Part shown: in pieces, positions 45,431 through 58,227 of the stretch
Layout of the letters: every line of letters starts with the position of its first letter
Numbering within the stretch: the stretch's first letter is position 1
Assembly: GCF_003367195.1 (NCBI RefSeq)
Contig: NZ_QRGO01000001.1
Span: forward strand, 310,001 to 374,000
Length of the DNA: 64,000 nucleotides
Direction: 5' to 3'
Origin: Undibacter mobilis
GTDB lineage: Bacteria; Pseudomonadota; Alphaproteobacteria; Rhizobiales; Xanthobacteraceae
Notes under the pieces: generated by a model
Database searches by the model: none
What the model was told of the DNA's origin: nothing
The model's input: only the letters and a program-made list of their open reading frames with translations
Program-made: the position numbers and the translations under genes

Positions 45431-45462
45431 AAGGTAGTGCTCTCCCGCTGAGCTACGCGCCC
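45388..45462 (-). tRNA. tRNA-Val (GAC)
   Basis: Acceptor stem GGGCGCG/CGCGCCC, D-arm GCTCAGCGGGAGAGC, anticodon stem CTACC/GGTAG with loop TTGACAT (anticodon GAC), T-arm ACAGG-TTCGATC-CCTGT, discriminator A and an encoded CCA end. It decodes GUC and GUU. Its 3' half is duplicated at 43019-43063, marking it as the integration target. Confidence 0.97.
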
Positions 45463-45556
45463 TTATCGAGGGTGGTCTTTATCGGCTCCGATCCGGGGTG
45501 GCAAGGGCCTGTCTGAAGGCCTCGGCTGCCGGACGAGGGAGCTGCCGGGCGGCCCC

Positions 45557-45916
45557 TCAGGCCGCCAGCATCTTGTGGACCTCGTTGACGAGGTCGCGCA
45601 GGTGGACCGGCTTGGACAGAACCTTGGCCTGCTTCGGCGCGGTCGAATCCGCGTTCAGGGCCACGGCGGCAAAACCGGTGATGAACATGATCTTGATGTC
45701 GGGGTCGAGTTCGGCGGCCCGGCGGGCCAGCTCGATCCCGTCCATTTCCGGCATCACGATATCGGTCAGCAGCAGTTCGAAAGGTTCCTCGCGCAGCCGC
45801 TGATAGGCCGACAGGCCGTTGTCATAGGAGGTCACGTCGAAACCGGCGTTTTGCAGCGCCTTGACCAGAAAGCGCCGCATATCGGTATCGTCTTCGGCCA
45901 GCAAAATCTTCGACAT
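45557..45916 (-). CDS. cpdR: CpdR-like single-domain response regulator
   Basis: 119 residues, one receiver domain only: acidic pocket AEDDTDMRR, phospho-acceptor Asp in LLLTDIVMPEMDG, Thr in MFITGFA and Lys in VLSKPVHLRDL. The sequence and length match CpdR, which in its unphosphorylated form drives polar localisation of ClpXP for cell-cycle proteolysis in Caulobacter and rhizobia. Confidence 0.92.
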   Translation of the reverse strand: MSKILLAEDDTDMRRFLVKALQNAGFDVTSYDNGLSAYQRLREEPFELLLTDIVMPEMDGIELARRAAELDPDIKIMFITGFAAVALNADSTAPKQAKVLSKPVHLRDLVNEVHKMLAA

Positions 45917-46153
45917 TGGACCTTCCGGTGCCCCTTCTCGCCAGCCTTGAACCCCATGGCCGGCCGGCGCTTTCCGCGCGCCGTCGCCTCATAAGACTTG
46001 TCCCGGGTAAATAACGGGTGAACCCCAAGCTTCGCTTGGCATTACCCCCGGGCGGATGGACAATAGACCGTAACATATGCCCAAAACAGGGCCGTTTGCC
46101 CGCTCCGCCGCGGCTCCGGCCCCGGGGCGTCAATTTGGGAACACCAACCACCG

Positions 46154-47092
46154 ATGAGCGATGCCCGTCCCGGAGCCAACCGCCAGGAGCTGAATCCGGA
46201 CCCCGATCGGGGCCAGATCCAGGATTTCGACCCGCCGTTCGAGATCGTCGAGTCGGCGGCGCTCGCCGGGCCGCTGCTGTTCAATTCGCCGCATTCCGGC
46301 GCCATCTATCCGGAGGCGTTCCTGCGGCTCTCGCAGCTCGATGTCGCCACCTTGCGCCGCTCGGAGGATTCCTTCGTCGACGAATTGTTCGCCGGCGTGG
46401 TGGCGCAGGGCTATCCCATGATGCGCGCGCATTTCCCGCGCTGCTTTGTCGATGTGAACCGCGAGCCTTACGAGCTCGATCCGCGCATGTTCGAAGGCCG
46501 CCTGCCCTCCTTCGCCAATACCCGCTCGATGCGGGTGGCCGGCGGGCTCGGCACCGTCGCCCGCGTCGTCGGCGACGCGCAGGAAATCTATGGCCGACGC
46601 ATTCCGGTGGACGCGGCGCTGGCGCGCATCGAGAGCCTGTACAAGCCCTATCACCGCGCGCTGCGGCGGCTGTTTTCGAAGCTGCACCGCGATTTCGGTT
46701 ACGCCATCCTGATCGATTGCCACTCGATGCCCTCGACCGCCGGCCAGCGCGACGAGCGGCCGCGGCCGGAATTCGTCATCGGCGACCGCTACGGCACCAG
46801 CTGCACCGGCGCGGTGACGGAGGTGATCGAGCAGACCTTGCGCGAACTGGGCTACACGGTGAGCCGCAACAAGCCCTATGCCGGCGGCTTCATCACCGAG
46901 CATTACGGCAATCCGGCTGCCGGGCTGCATGCCGTCCAGCTCGAGATCAACCGCGCGCTCTACATGGATGAGCAGCGCCACAAGCGCACCGCCGGGTTTG
47001 AGCGATTGTGTGAGGATATTGGAAAGCTGGCGAACTGCGTTGGCGAGATTCCGCCCGGGGAGCTGCAGCCCTATCGCGCGGCCGCCGAATAA
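46154..47092 (+). CDS. N-formylglutamate amidohydrolase
   Basis: 312 residues of the FGase (HutG-type) family. It shows LLFNSPHSGAIYPEAFL, RRSEDSFVDELF, HFPRCFVDVNREPYELDP and IDCHSMPS, with the His/Asp/Glu metal ligands expected of this fold. It releases formate from N-formyl-L-glutamate, but no other hut gene is nearby. No strong ribosome-binding site precedes ATG 46154. Confidence 0.9.
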   Translation: MSDARPGANRQELNPDPDRGQIQDFDPPFEIVESAALAGPLLFNSPHSGAIYPEAFLRLSQLDVATLRRSEDSFVDELFAGVVAQGYPMMRAHFPRCFVDVNREPYELDPRMFEGRLPSFANTRSMRVAGGLGTVARVVGDAQEIYGRRIPVDAALARIESLYKPYHRALRRLFSKLHRDFGYAILIDCHSMPSTAGQRDERPRPEFVIGDRYGTSCTGAVTEVIEQTLRELGYTVSRNKPYAGGFITEHYGNPAAGLHAVQLEINRALYMDEQRHKRTAGFERLCEDIGKLANCVGEIPPGELQPYRAAAE

Positions 47093-47141
47093 CGGGCGGC
47101 CCCTAGCGGGCGGCGTTCCGACATCCCAAAAGATGGGCAAG

Positions 47142-47221
47142 AAAAAAGGGCCGCTCGCAATGCAAGCGGCCCAAGTCTAGGGAGGAAACGCCCAAGGAGG
47201 GCAACGGTATCGCTACCGCAT
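47142..47221 (-). ncRNA. suhB/mmgR (alpha-r8) family small RNA
   Basis: About 80 nt on the minus strand. Structure: a CGGTA/TACCG hairpin, a GCCC/GGGC hairpin with loop TCCTT, an unpaired GTTTCCTCCCTAGACTT stretch containing an anti-Shine-Dalgarno CCUCC, then an intrinsic terminator (GGGCCGCT/AGCGGCCC, 47148-47172) and six T. This matches my memory of the suhB/MmgR RNA of alphaproteobacteria. It is divergent from the inositol-monophosphatase-family gene at 47498, the classical context. MmgR in Sinorhizobium binds Hfq and represses polyhydroxybutyrate accumulation. Confidence 0.8.
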
Positions 47222-47227
47222 TGCGGT

Positions 47228-47255
47228 AAGATACGCCGCACCGCACAAAGCGCAA
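47228..47255 (-). promoter_or_regulatory. Promoter of the small RNA
   Basis: TTGCGC (47255-47250) and TATCTT (47233-47228) with a 16-bp spacer place the transcript start near 47221. The remaining part of the gap (47256-47497) leads to hisN and shows an AT-rich stretch around 47290-47340 but no feature I can name. Confidence 0.5.
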
Positions 47256-47497
47256 GCGCGGATACGTGTTTTCCCATGCATCCAACGCATATCGATCTAC
47301 TAAAATCGCAATATATGCTTTCGGGCTATGCATAAATATTGCGGCTTGCCCGATTGCATCGCAACAAACTGTCGCCACCCGAGGCTATTTGGACACTTCG
47401 CAGCATTGTGCCGCTATGCCGATCAAGAGGCAGTCTGGGCGACTTTTGCGAGTGCCGGGCGCACCGCTGGCAATGCCCTTAGAGCAAAAGGACGAAT

Positions 47498-48280
47498 ATG
47501 ACGGCCATCGATTTTACCAGCTTCGTCGACCGACTAGCCGCCGTTTCGGGCGAAACCATTATGCCCTTCTTCCGGTCAGCGTTGACCGTCGAGAACAAGA
47601 AGGCCGGTGGCTTCGACCCGGTCACCGCTGCCGACCGCGCGGCGGAAGAAGCCATGCGCAGCCAGATCCGCAAGGCCTTCCCCGAACACGGCATTCTCGG
47701 CGAGGAATACGGCTCGGAGCGTACCGATTCCGAATATGTCTGGGTGCTCGATCCGATCGACGGCACCAAGTCTTTCATCTCGGGCATGGTGGCCTGGGGC
47801 ACGCTGATTGGGCTGATGCGTTTCGGCGAACCGGTCTACGGCATGATGCACCAGCCGTTCACACGCGAACGCTTTTCCGGCGACAACGGCGCGGCGCTTT
47901 ATCGCGGCCCGACCGGCAATCGCAGCCTCAACGTGCGGCCCTGTACCGGGCTTGACGATGCGCTTCTCTTCACCACCAGCCCGTTGCTCATGAAAGAGAC
48001 CGACCGTGCGCAGTTCCGCAAGGTCGAGAACAAAGTGAGGCTGTCGCGATATGGTGGCGATTGCTACGCGTATTGCATGCTGGCGGCCGGGCAGATCGAT
48101 CTGATCATCGAAACCGAACTGAAGCCTTACGACATCATCGCTCTCATCCCGATCATCCATGGCGCCGGTGGCATCATTACCACGTGGGAAGGCACGCCTG
48201 CGCAAGGCGGCGGCCGCGTCGTGGTCGCTGGCGACAAGCGCGTGCATGAGGCGGCGTTGGAAATCCTGAACCGGGTATAG
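47498..48280 (+). CDS. hisN: Inositol monophosphatase family, histidinol-phosphatase-like (HisN)
   Basis: 260 residues. The metal-binding motifs are GEEYG, WVLDPIDGTKSF and, near the C-terminus, ELKPYDIIALIPIIHGAGG. The WG-LIGLMRFGEPVYGMMHQP segment and overall length resemble HisN histidinol-phosphatases of alphaproteobacteria, though inositol-1-phosphatase (SuhB) activity cannot be excluded. AAAGGA lies 5 nt before ATG 47498. Confidence 0.85.
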   Translation: MTAIDFTSFVDRLAAVSGETIMPFFRSALTVENKKAGGFDPVTAADRAAEEAMRSQIRKAFPEHGILGEEYGSERTDSEYVWVLDPIDGTKSFISGMVAWGTLIGLMRFGEPVYGMMHQPFTRERFSGDNGAALYRGPTGNRSLNVRPCTGLDDALLFTTSPLLMKETDRAQFRKVENKVRLSRYGGDCYAYCMLAAGQIDLIIETELKPYDIIALIPIIHGAGGIITTWEGTPAQGGGRVVVAGDKRVHEAALEILNRV

Positions 48281-48295
48281 GCCAGTCTCTGCCGA

Positions 48296-49240
48296 TTAGT
48301 ACCGCGGCGTGCCGGGCACGAAGGCGTCGAAGGCAGCCCAGAATTGAGCGCGATACTGATCCTGCTCCTGCAGGATTTCGTGGCGTGCACCCGGCAGTAT
48401 GAGATGACGGCCCGCAAGCAGGTACATACCGAAATCCTCGATCGCCGGTGTCCACACCACCTGATCGTAACCTGCGGCGACCAACAGCATCGGCTGGCGG
48501 ATGTGCGCAGCGTAGGATGGATTGCTGAAGTCCCGCATCTGTCGCAGTGCTGCGTCGGCCCAGCCGATGGTCGGCGGCCCGAGGGCAAGATCCGGCTCCT
48601 CGGCAAGGATCGCTAGATTACGCGCAAACCGCACCGGGTCGGACGTCAGCACATTGCCGACGAAATCTTCTGGACCGGAGGGTTGCTGATCGCCGCCGGG
48701 GATATAGGCTCCCCCTCTCCCCATCCAACGCATCAGGCGCGCCATCGGCGCCGCCATGCCTGCAAACCGCCGCGGCGGCAAAGCGAGCATTGGCGCGGAC
48801 AGTACGACGCGCTCAAACCACCGCCTTCCGTCATGACAGGCGCGGATCGCCACCGCGCCACCCATCGAGTGCCCGAGCACGAAATAAGGCGGCGGACAAT
48901 CCGGCAACACCACCTGTTCCATGATGGTGTCGAGATCCATGGCGTACTGCGCGAAGTTACGCACGTAGCCCTTGCGCCGGTCGGAGAAGGCACGATCGGA
49001 GAGACCTTGTCCGCGCCAGTCAAAGGTCGCGACCGCAAAGCCTCGCGCGCGCAGGTCACGCACCGTCTCGAAATACTTTTCGATGAACTCGGCACGGCCC
49101 TGAAGAATGACCACTGTGCCCTTGCGCCCCGGCGGCGGCTCCCAACGGCCATAACGCAGCGACACGCCGTCTGGCGTCTTGACGACGCCGGCAAGGCCGT
49201 TCTCGGGCACTGGATTGGCCGGGATGGAAACGAATTTCAT
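48296..49240 (-). CDS. Alpha/beta hydrolase (lysophospholipase/monoglyceride lipase-like)
   Basis: 314 residues. The nucleophile elbow GHSMGG, the segment ILQGRAEFIEKYFETVRDLRA and FDWRGQGLSDR match the serine aminopeptidase S33/PldB group. The Asp and His of the triad fit LLVAAGYDQVV and LPGARHEILQE. The substrate is probably a lipid ester. It is convergent with hisN (15 bp). Confidence 0.9.
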   Translation of the reverse strand: MKFVSIPANPVPENGLAGVVKTPDGVSLRYGRWEPPPGRKGTVVILQGRAEFIEKYFETVRDLRARGFAVATFDWRGQGLSDRAFSDRRKGYVRNFAQYAMDLDTIMEQVVLPDCPPPYFVLGHSMGGAVAIRACHDGRRWFERVVLSAPMLALPPRRFAGMAAPMARLMRWMGRGGAYIPGGDQQPSGPEDFVGNVLTSDPVRFARNLAILAEEPDLALGPPTIGWADAALRQMRDFSNPSYAAHIRQPMLLVAAGYDQVVWTPAIEDFGMYLLAGRHLILPGARHEILQEQDQYRAQFWAAFDAFVPGTPRY

Positions 49241-49386
49241 GAAGAATCAAACTGCGCGCGGCGATGTTCAAGGCGTTATAGGCCATGCACCGGCAAAGTG
49301 TGAGCCGGATTTGAAATCGGGCCGCCGCTGGATCGTAGAACTAAAAATACCAATATTTCAATGTCTTGCATGTCCGGCGCGGGCCC

Positions 49387-49414
49387 CTTGAAGGCCCGAA
49401 AAACTGCCCCATAT
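49387..49414 (+). promoter_or_regulatory. RpoH (sigma-32) heat-shock promoter of hsp20
   Basis: CTTGAA at 49387-49392, a 14-bp spacer and CCCCATAT at 49407-49414 match the RpoH consensus (CTTGAA, 13-15 bp, CCCCATnT) fully. The transcript should start near 49421, about 95 nt before the hsp20 start. Confidence 0.85.
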
Positions 49415-49420
49415 CAATCG

Positions 49421-49515
49421 GGCGCAGGCCACTCCATGGCTGCGCGCGGGACGGTCCGGCCATCAGGCGGATTGCCCGAAGACCAACCTCAAGTCGCTCA
49501 CAGGAGGACTTTGAC
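49421..49515 (+). promoter_or_regulatory. Putative ROSE-type RNA thermometer in the hsp20 leader
   Basis: The leader of about 95 nt ends TCGCTCACAGGAGGACTTTGAC before ATG in DNA terms. TCGCT fits the UYGCU motif that in ROSE elements pairs with AGGA of the Shine-Dalgarno to hide it at low temperature. Upstream inverted segments can form further stems. The placement before a small heat-shock gene in a rhizobial-type genome is typical. Structure was not computed. Confidence 0.5.
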
Positions 49516-49965
49516 ATGCGTACTTTCGATCTCTCTCCCCTTTACCGTTCCACCGTCGGTTTCGACCGGCTGTTCTCGATGCTCGATGGCTTTGAAGCCG
49601 CGCCGGGCTATCCGCCCTACAACATCGAACGCACCGGCGAGAACGCTTACCGCATCACCGTTGCGGTCGCGGGTTTCGGCGAGAACGAGCTTTCGATTGA
49701 ATCGAAAGAAAACACCCTCACCATCAAGGGCGCCAAGCAGACACAAACTGCGCAGAACGGCGAGGTGCTGTATCAGGGCATCGCGGCGCGCGCCTTCGAG
49801 CGCGCATTCCAGCTGGCCGATTATGTGACGGTGAAGAATGCCGCCCTCGAGAATGGCTTGCTGCACGTCGATCTCGTGCGCGAGATCCCCGAGGCCAAGA
49901 AGCCGCGCCAGATTCCGATCAGCAACGCTCAGCCCCAGGTGGTCGAGACCAAGGTCGCTGCGTAA
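49516..49965 (+). CDS. Small heat-shock protein Hsp20 (IbpA-like)
   Basis: 149 residues. The alpha-crystallin domain spans about residues 30-125 (YPPYNIERTGENAYRITVAV, LTIKGAKQ, RAFERAFQLADYVTVKNA, ENGLLHVDLVREIPE), followed by a C-terminal IPI-like tail (RQIPIS). It is an ATP-independent holdase. AGGAGG lies 8 nt before the ATG and is probably masked by the ROSE-like leader; transcription is from the RpoH promoter. Confidence 0.95.
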   Translation: MRTFDLSPLYRSTVGFDRLFSMLDGFEAAPGYPPYNIERTGENAYRITVAVAGFGENELSIESKENTLTIKGAKQTQTAQNGEVLYQGIAARAFERAFQLADYVTVKNAALENGLLHVDLVREIPEAKKPRQIPISNAQPQVVETKVAA

Positions 49966-49993
49966 CGGCAACGCCTGACCTCCAGAATACGAC

Positions 49994-50024
49994 AAGCGCC
50001 CCGGATGCCCCGGGGCGCTTTTTT
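49994..50024 (+). terminator. Intrinsic terminator of hsp20
   Basis: AAGCGCCCCGG (49994-50004) pairs with CCGGGGCGCTT (50010-50020) with a 5-nt loop, followed by a T-tract to 50024. It lies about 30 bp after the hsp20 stop. Confidence 0.92.
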
Positions 50025-50041
50025 ATTGGCAAGAGCGGACC

Positions 50042-50731
50042 TCAGTCCTTCGGCTCCGGCGGCGCGAGGCGTGGATCGCCCGGCGGCGGCAGGTGATCGT
50101 CGTTGTCATCGACGGCACCCGGCAGTGGCGTCATGGGATCCGGCGCGGCGGAATCAGCCACCGGCGCTGCGACAGCAACGGGCTTGGCGGCCGGAGCCGG
50201 CAAAGGAGCCGGCATGGGCGGCGGCGTGAAAGTGGTGAGCGGCTCCGGCGGCGGGGGACGCGGCTGGCCGAAACGCGGGGTTGGCCGCAAAGGTGACGGT
50301 CCGTCATGAATCGAGGCGGTCGGCGGCGGTGGCGGCGCGCTTAGCAGTGCGCGCTTCGGCCCGCTCGGTTCCGGCTCCGGCGGAGGCGGCGGCTCGGGCA
50401 GCGACGCGCTGAACGGCTTGCGGCGCGCCGGCTCGTTCTTTTTCGATTGCGTCTTCGGCAACGGCTCGGCGCGCGACGCGCGCGGCGTGGCCGGCCGCTC
50501 GACGCGACGCGGACGCACCGGCGGCGCCGCTTCTCCAGCGTCATCGTCGTCCAGGTCGTCAGGCGCCGTGGTTCGCAGGCTCGCTTGCGTGCGGCGCAAG
50601 TCGTCGCCCGGCTGCGGCACCACGATCACACGCGGCGCGCTCAGCGTATAATAGGTGTTGTCCGCCCACGCCGCCGCGCTGGCGACGATAACCGCCGCCG
50701 ACGCCATCGCGATGGTGAGCCGCCGTTTCAA
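50042..50731 (-). CDS. Exported Pro-rich protein of unknown function
   Basis: 229 residues. The start is TTG 50731, immediately after the doxX stop, with GAGG 6 nt upstream, so it is coupled to doxX. A signal peptide (MKRRLTIAMASAAVIVASAAAWA) is followed by NTYYTLSAPRVIVVPQPG and a long, disordered Pro/Ala/Arg-rich region with a PPPPP run. I recognise no domain. Confidence 0.65.
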   Translation of the reverse strand: MKRRLTIAMASAAVIVASAAAWADNTYYTLSAPRVIVVPQPGDDLRRTQASLRTTAPDDLDDDDAGEAAPPVRPRRVERPATPRASRAEPLPKTQSKKNEPARRKPFSASLPEPPPPPEPEPSGPKRALLSAPPPPPTASIHDGPSPLRPTPRFGQPRPPPPEPLTTFTPPPMPAPLPAPAAKPVAVAAPVADSAAPDPMTPLPGAVDDNDDHLPPPGDPRLAPPEPKD

Positions 50732-51463
50732 CTAGCGCCTCACCAATCGGCGGATCAGGTGGTCGAACGACGCCGGGCCCGGGCCTTGGGACACCAGCAC
50801 CAGCAAAATGGCCGCCCAGTAGATCTGCGCCGTGGCCAGCGGATCGGGGGCGACGAAGGCCAGGATCATCGCGGTGATGACCAGCAGGCCGAGCGCGGCA
50901 AAGCGCGTGCCCAGCCCGATCACCAGCATGATCGGCAGAATGAACTCGGCGTAGCTGACGAGATAGGCCGCGATCGCCGGCGGCACCGGCACCAGCGGAT
51001 ATTGCGTGGCGAAGGCGGAGAAGGTTTCCGGCCGCACCGCCGTCGGCACCGTGACGGCGAAATTCCAGCCGGTCAGGTAATAGTTGGTCAGTTCCGCGAC
51101 ATTCACCGGCAGGCGGATGCCATCGATGCGCGTCTGGCCGTCGACGAAGAACACACGCGCCATCATCAGGCGCAGCACGAAAGCCACGGCGGCGTAAGGC
51201 ACGAAGGCGCAGGCCGAGACGAAGCTCTCGATCAGATTGACCAGCACCGGGCGTTGCGAGCGGCGCGCGCGCTCATGGGCGCGGCGGGCGATCGCAGCGC
51301 TGGCGGACAGCCCGGCGGCAACCGCCGGCGATTGCCGGACGATATTGTTGGTGGACAGGTCGAGCGGCGCGGGTGCCAGGGCGGTCAGCCGGTCGGCCAG
51401 CCGCTCCATCGCAGCGGCGCCCGCAGCGCGGTCAGCCATCGTCTGCGCATTTGCAATAGACAT
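50732..51463 (-). CDS. DoxX-family membrane protein
   Basis: 243 residues from ATG 51463 (GGAG 7 nt upstream). A polar N-terminal region of about 75 residues precedes four predicted membrane helices of the DoxX type (VAFVLRLMMARVFFVDGQTR, YLVSYAEFILPIMLVIGLG, AALGLLVITAMILAFV, QIYWAAILLVLVSQGPG). DoxX relatives are linked to quinone or thiol redox functions; the role here is unknown. It is followed without a gap by the Pro-rich protein gene. Confidence 0.85.
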   Translation of the reverse strand: MSIANAQTMADRAAGAAAMERLADRLTALAPAPLDLSTNNIVRQSPAVAAGLSASAAIARRAHERARRSQRPVLVNLIESFVSACAFVPYAAVAFVLRLMMARVFFVDGQTRIDGIRLPVNVAELTNYYLTGWNFAVTVPTAVRPETFSAFATQYPLVPVPPAIAAYLVSYAEFILPIMLVIGLGTRFAALGLLVITAMILAFVAPDPLATAQIYWAAILLVLVSQGPGPASFDHLIRRLVRR

Positions 51464-51716
51464 GAGGGGTCTCCGAAACTTCTGAGACACCATACCGAGG
51501 CGCCAAAACCGCGCCGCTGTTTCCCGTTTTCACCATTAAACGGTTAATCGGGCGCCCGTTTCCGACGCTGCGCCGAACGCAATGGCATTGCGCAAAAGCC
51601 CCCCGCCGTGGTCTTGTTCTTGCTTGGCTGGAAGGCGCGGTAGCAACAAAGCGCAAGGATTGAGCGATTCCAGCATGGACCGGTCTTGTGCGGCCGGGCA
51701 AAATTTGGCATGGTCT

Positions 51717-51741
51717 ATTAGGACAGCATTGCTGTCCTAAT
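51717..51741. promoter_or_regulatory. Perfect 25-bp palindrome upstream of gltBD (candidate operator)
   Basis: ATTAGGACAGCA (51717-51728), one central T, TGCTGTCCTAAT (51730-51741). The two 12-bp arms match exactly, the form expected of a dimeric regulator site. It lies about 215 bp before the gltB start in a 495-bp gap (51464-51958) with no gene I can support. The regulator is not identified. Confidence 0.75.
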
Positions 51742-51958
51742 GGTGCCGCCGCGGTGCCGGCTTATTAAAGCGGGGCAGGCAGCGCGGGCGCCCAACGGGA
51801 GCTGCCGCGCCCGACAGTCGGGCCAGGGCATGCGCCTTCTTTAGATCGGTTACGCTTTCCAGCGGGCCCCTTCAAGGCTGCCATGATGTGGCCAGGCAAC
51901 AAGGGTGTCGCGGATAAGACGAGTGCGCCGGGATTGGTCCGGCAGGGGTAGGATGACG

Positions 51959-56710
<4,752 letters not shown>

Positions 56711-56711
56711 G

Positions 56712-58154
56712 ATGGGCAAGATTACCGGTTTTCTCGAGTTCGAACGTCATGATCGTCACTACGCTCCGGTCGAGGAGCGTATCAAACACTATCGTGAATT
56801 CGTCGTGCCGCTTCCCGAAGGCGAAGTGCGCCAGCAGGCCGCGCGCTGCATGGATTGCGGCGTGCCCTATTGCCACGGCACCAGCCGCATCACCGGCCAG
56901 CCGACCGGCTGCCCGGTCAACAACCAGATTCCGGACTGGAACGATCTGGTCTATCGCGGCGAATGGGACGAGGCGGCGCGCAACCTGCACTCGACCAACA
57001 ACTTCCCCGAAGTGACGGGCCGCGTCTGCCCGGCGCCGTGCGAAGCATCCTGCACGCTCAACATCGAAGATACGCCGGTCACCATCAAGACCATCGAATG
57101 CGAAATCGCCGACCGCGCCATCGCGCAGGGCCTCAAGCCCGAGGTTGCCGCGCACAAGACCGGCAAGAAGGTCGCCGTCGTCGGTTCGGGTCCCGCGGGC
57201 ATGGCCTGCGCGCAGCAACTCGCCCGCGCCGGCCACGACGTGCATCTCTATGAGCGCTGGGCCAAGGCCGGCGGCCTGATGCGCTACGGCATTCCGGACT
57301 TCAAGATGGAGAAGGTCCACATCGACCGCCGCGTCGCGCAGATGCAGGCCGAAGGCGTGACGTTCCATTACGGCGTCCATGTCGGCGTCGATCTGCCGGT
57401 GGACAAGCTCACCGCCGAATACGATGCGGTGGTGCTGTCGGGCGGCGCGGAAAAGCCGCGCGACCTGCCGATCCCGGGCCGCGAGCTCAAGGGCATCCAT
57501 TTCGCGATGGATTTCCTGCCGCAGCAGAACCGGCGAGTCGGCAACGAGGCGCTCGGCTCGGTCGCGCCGATCCTGGCGACCGGCAAGAAGGTCGTCGTCA
57601 TCGGCGGCGGCGACACCGGCTCGGACTGCATCGGCACCTCGATCCGTCAGGGCGCCGTGTCGGTGACCAACTTCGAGATCATGCCGGCACCGCCGGAGAA
57701 GGAAAACAAGGACCTCACCTGGCCGAACTGGCCGCTGAAGATGCGCACCTCGTCGAGCCACCTCGAAGGCGCCCAGCGCGGCTTCGCCGTCGGCACGCTG
57801 AAATTCTCCGGCGAGAACGGCGAGGTGAAGAAGCTGCACTGCGCGCATCTCGACGACAAGTTCAAGCCGGTGCCGGGCACGGAGTTCGAGATCGAGGCCG
57901 ATCTCGTGCTGCTCGCCATGGGCTTCGTGCATCCGGTTCATGAGGGCATGCTGAAGTCGCTCGACGTCGCGCTCGACCAGCGCGGCAACGTGGTGGCCGA
58001 CACGGTGTCCTATGTTACGTCGGTGCCGAAGGTATTCTCGGCTGGCGACATGCGCCGCGGCCAGTCGCTGGTGGTCTGGGCGATCCGCGAAGGCCGCCAG
58101 TGCGCCCATGCCGTCGACAAGTTCCTGATGGGCTCGACGACGCTGCCGCGCTGA
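56712..58154 (+). CDS. gltD: Glutamate synthase small subunit
   Basis: 480 residues. N-terminal cysteine clusters ([33 protein letters not shown]) bind two [4Fe-4S] centres. FAD motif [21 protein letters not shown] and NADPH motif [16 protein letters not shown] follow. It feeds electrons from NADPH to GltB. The start is one base after the gltB stop, so the two are cotranscribed. Confidence 0.97.
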   Translation: MGKITGFLEFERHDRHYAPVEERIKHYREFVVPLPEGEVRQQAARCMDCGVPYCHGTSRITGQPTGCPVNNQIPDWNDLVYRGEWDEAARNLHSTNNFPEVTGRVCPAPCEASCTLNIEDTPVTIKTIECEIADRAIAQGLKPEVAAHKTGKKVAVVGSGPAGMACAQQLARAGHDVHLYERWAKAGGLMRYGIPDFKMEKVHIDRRVAQMQAEGVTFHYGVHVGVDLPVDKLTAEYDAVVLSGGAEKPRDLPIPGRELKGIHFAMDFLPQQNRRVGNEALGSVAPILATGKKVVVIGGGDTGSDCIGTSIRQGAVSVTNFEIMPAPPEKENKDLTWPNWPLKMRTSSSHLEGAQRGFAVGTLKFSGENGEVKKLHCAHLDDKFKPVPGTEFEIEADLVLLAMGFVHPVHEGMLKSLDVALDQRGNVVADTVSYVTSVPKVFSAGDMRRGQSLVVWAIREGRQCAHAVDKFLMGSTTLPR

Positions 58155-58175
58155 ACGCCCGCGCATCCGACAACT

Positions 58176-58203
58176 AAAAAGCCCCGCTTACGCGGGGCTT
58201 TTT
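58176..58203. terminator. Bidirectional intrinsic terminator after gltBD
   Basis: AGCCCCGC (58180-58187) pairs with GCGGGGCT (58192-58199), loop TTAC. A-tract on the left (58176-58180) and T-tract on the right (58199-58203) let it stop transcripts in both directions, between convergent gltD and the DUF459 gene. Confidence 0.92.
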
Positions 58204-58227
58204 ATTGGGTCGTCGCTGTCAATCGTT

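Noticed and set aside
51705..51720. TTGGCATG-type sequence resembling a sigma-54 -24 element before gltB
   Set aside because: The -12 part reads ATTAG instead of TTGC, so the required GC dinucleotide is missing.
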